A DNA stretch of 64,000 nt. It comes from a virus. This document shows positions 63,357-64,000 of the stretch, piece by piece (position 1 is the stretch's first letter; every line of letters starts with the position of its first letter). A model generated the notes under the pieces. It was not told the origin of the DNA. It saw nothing but the letters and a program-made list of their open reading frames with translations, and did no database searches. Both the position numbers and the translations under genes were made by a program. The stretch is taken from positions 1 to 64,000 of the IMG/VR virus record IMGVR_UViG_3300008267_000030; one strand, written 5' to 3'.

Positions 63357-63412
63357 AAAAAAATCCTTTGTCAGCCTTTCGGGGTAGCGGTCCCTACTTG
63401 GCTAACAAAGGA
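63357..63412 (-). terminator. Terminator hairpin in the replication-operon leader
   Basis: On the - strand a 13-bp stem (arms 63412-63400 and 63376-63364) has one U-G pair and is followed by U7 (63363-63357). The loop can form a small GTAG/CTAC stem. On the + strand the U-G becomes a C-A mismatch, so the structure favours - strand RNA. It lies between the promoter and the initiator start, so it must attenuate the operon or end a short RNA. Confidence 0.75.
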
Positions 63413-63455
63413 CATGAATGTTTTAAACTCATCGCCGCTACTCGATGGTCCGAAG
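63357..63455 (-). ncRNA. Structured leader or small RNA upstream of replication genes
   Basis: From the promoter to the terminator a roughly 100-nt RNA would form two hairpins: CATCG/CGATG at 63430-63447 with an 8-base loop, and the long terminator hairpin. Seven loop bases of the first (63435-63441) are perfectly complementary to seven bases in the loop of the second (63384-63390). A loop-loop contact is possible. It could be an attenuator, a riboregulator or a stable small RNA. Confidence 0.5.
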
Positions 63456-63461
63456 ACGCAG

Positions 63462-63494
63462 CAAATGTAGAATATTTACTAACTTGCAAACAAA
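63462..63494 (-). promoter_or_regulatory. Promoter of the replication/late operon
   Basis: On the - strand TACATTTG (63462-63469) matches TAnnTTTG exactly. TTTG boxes lie 17 bases (63487-63490) and 21 bases (63491-63494) upstream. Transcription would start near 63455. It is the best promoter match seen in the window, and it drives the leader RNA and the initiator gene. Confidence 0.7.
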
Positions 63495-63498
63495 AACA

Positions 63499-63822
63499 AT
63501 GAAAAATATTATTGCAGTTTTATTGCTGTTTGCCGCTTCTTGCACCAGCGAACAACGTGAAAACATTAAAATTCAGGGAGAAGCCTACGAGGCAAAACCA
63601 GAATTGGTCATCGACAGCGTTTTGACTGCCCGGGTTGCCGCACTGGAAAAACACGCTCATTTCCAGGATTCAGTTATCAAGGTTCTTGCGCTTCATGCAA
63701 CTCATGCAGACAGCGTAAACGTACAGAAACAATTTAAGTCAGATCGTGCCGAGCGTAGAGGCCGTTTTCTGGGCGGTTTGATTAAGGGCCTGATTCCAGG
63801 TCTATCCGGAGCCGGTCGTTGA
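63499..63822 (+). CDS. Small lipoprotein, possible outer spanin or Rz1-like
   Basis: This 107-residue protein starts at ATG 63499, behind AAACAAAAACA; upstream extensions overlap the - strand promoter. It has a lipoprotein signal: MKNIIAVLLLFAASC with the lipid Cys at residue 15. The middle is helical (VLTARVAALEKHAHFQ) and the end is Gly/Arg-rich (GRFLGGLIKGLIPGLSG). A small lipoprotein next to a membrane-protein gene suits a spanin-type lysis pair, but it could also be an exclusion lipoprotein. Confidence 0.7.
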   Translation: MKNIIAVLLLFAASCTSEQRENIKIQGEAYEAKPELVIDSVLTARVAALEKHAHFQDSVIKVLALHATHADSVNVQKQFKSDRAERRGRFLGGLIKGLIPGLSGAGR

Positions 63823-63849
63823 TTTAACACATATCTCTGAGCCTGTACG

Positions 63850-64000
63850 ATGAATTTTAATCGCATTATGCAAGCAGTGTCCTACGGGGTGATAACAATC
63901 ATGACCTGTGGGCTGCTTGCGGGTGTGGGATACCTTTACAAATTTGACAAAATAAATCCGTCAGACGGGATATTAGTTTACGTCCTGGGCCAGTTTATTA
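63850..64000 (+). CDS. Membrane protein, truncated by window edge
   Basis: The frame starts at ATG 63850 and runs off the window after 50 codons without a stop. Residues 9-29 are a hydrophobic span (VSYGVITIMTCGLLAGVGYL), and a second hydrophobic start appears at the edge (ILVYVLGQFI). Two close spans would fit a holin. It follows the lipoprotein gene by 27 bases, so both may form a lysis module. Confidence 0.55.
   Translation, partial: MNFNRIMQAVSYGVITIMTCGLLAGVGYLYKFDKINPSDGILVYVLGQFI

Overview
The window is part of a double-stranded DNA tailed-phage genome, most likely a podovirus-like phage of a Bacteroidota host. It carries a large terminase subunit, portal, candidate scaffold and major capsid protein, plus very long virion proteins. 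No tape-measure, sheath or baseplate gene is recognisable. Host assignment rests on promoters of the Bacteroidota type (TAnnTTTG at -7, TTG/TTTG near -33), on the lack of Shine-Dalgarno sequences, and on A-rich leaders such as AAACCAATTAAA before start codons. The gene set recalls crAss-like phages and relatives, but this cannot be proved by reading. The standard stop codons, including TAG, are all used. No integrase, DNA polymerase or endolysin was recognised.

Region 1 (1-10,990, + strand) is an early/accessory block of about 30 small, tightly packed genes, many joined by ATGA-type overlaps. Most are unknown. It includes a cluster of tiny membrane proteins, a RadC-type JAB-domain protein, a RecT annealase and a YqaJ/RecB-type exonuclease. 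Two intercistronic elements look like a tRNA reduced to its acceptor stem and T arm; both lie right after a stop codon and before a similar leader. A terminator and promoter split the block at about 3.3 kb. The block ends at a bidirectional terminator at 11,040-11,064.

Region 2 (11,066-63,352, - strand) reads right to left. It begins with replication and recombination (initiator-like protein with internal iterons, DnaB helicase, NinB-like protein, SSB, RuvC-like resolvase) and two or three unknown proteins. Then come TerL, three connector-sized proteins and 634- and 1,740-residue candidate ejection proteins. A ferritin-like protein follows, then a 4,026-residue polyvalent protein with methyltransferase and helicase domains. 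After it lie a 1,178-residue tail protein, a low-complexity protein, portal, scaffold and major capsid protein. Last are three appendage proteins sharing a repeated module, a 1,676-residue fibre and four small genes.

Region 3 (63,353-64,000) is a divergent control region. On the - strand a good promoter is followed by a roughly 100-nt structured leader that ends in a terminator hairpin 5-17 bases from the initiator start codon. On the + strand a small lipoprotein gene and a truncated membrane-protein gene suggest the start of a lysis module. The most unusual items are the two tRNA-like minihelices, the phage ferritin, the terminator-containing replication leader with possible loop-loop pairing, the iterons inside the initiator gene, and the giant polyvalent protein.
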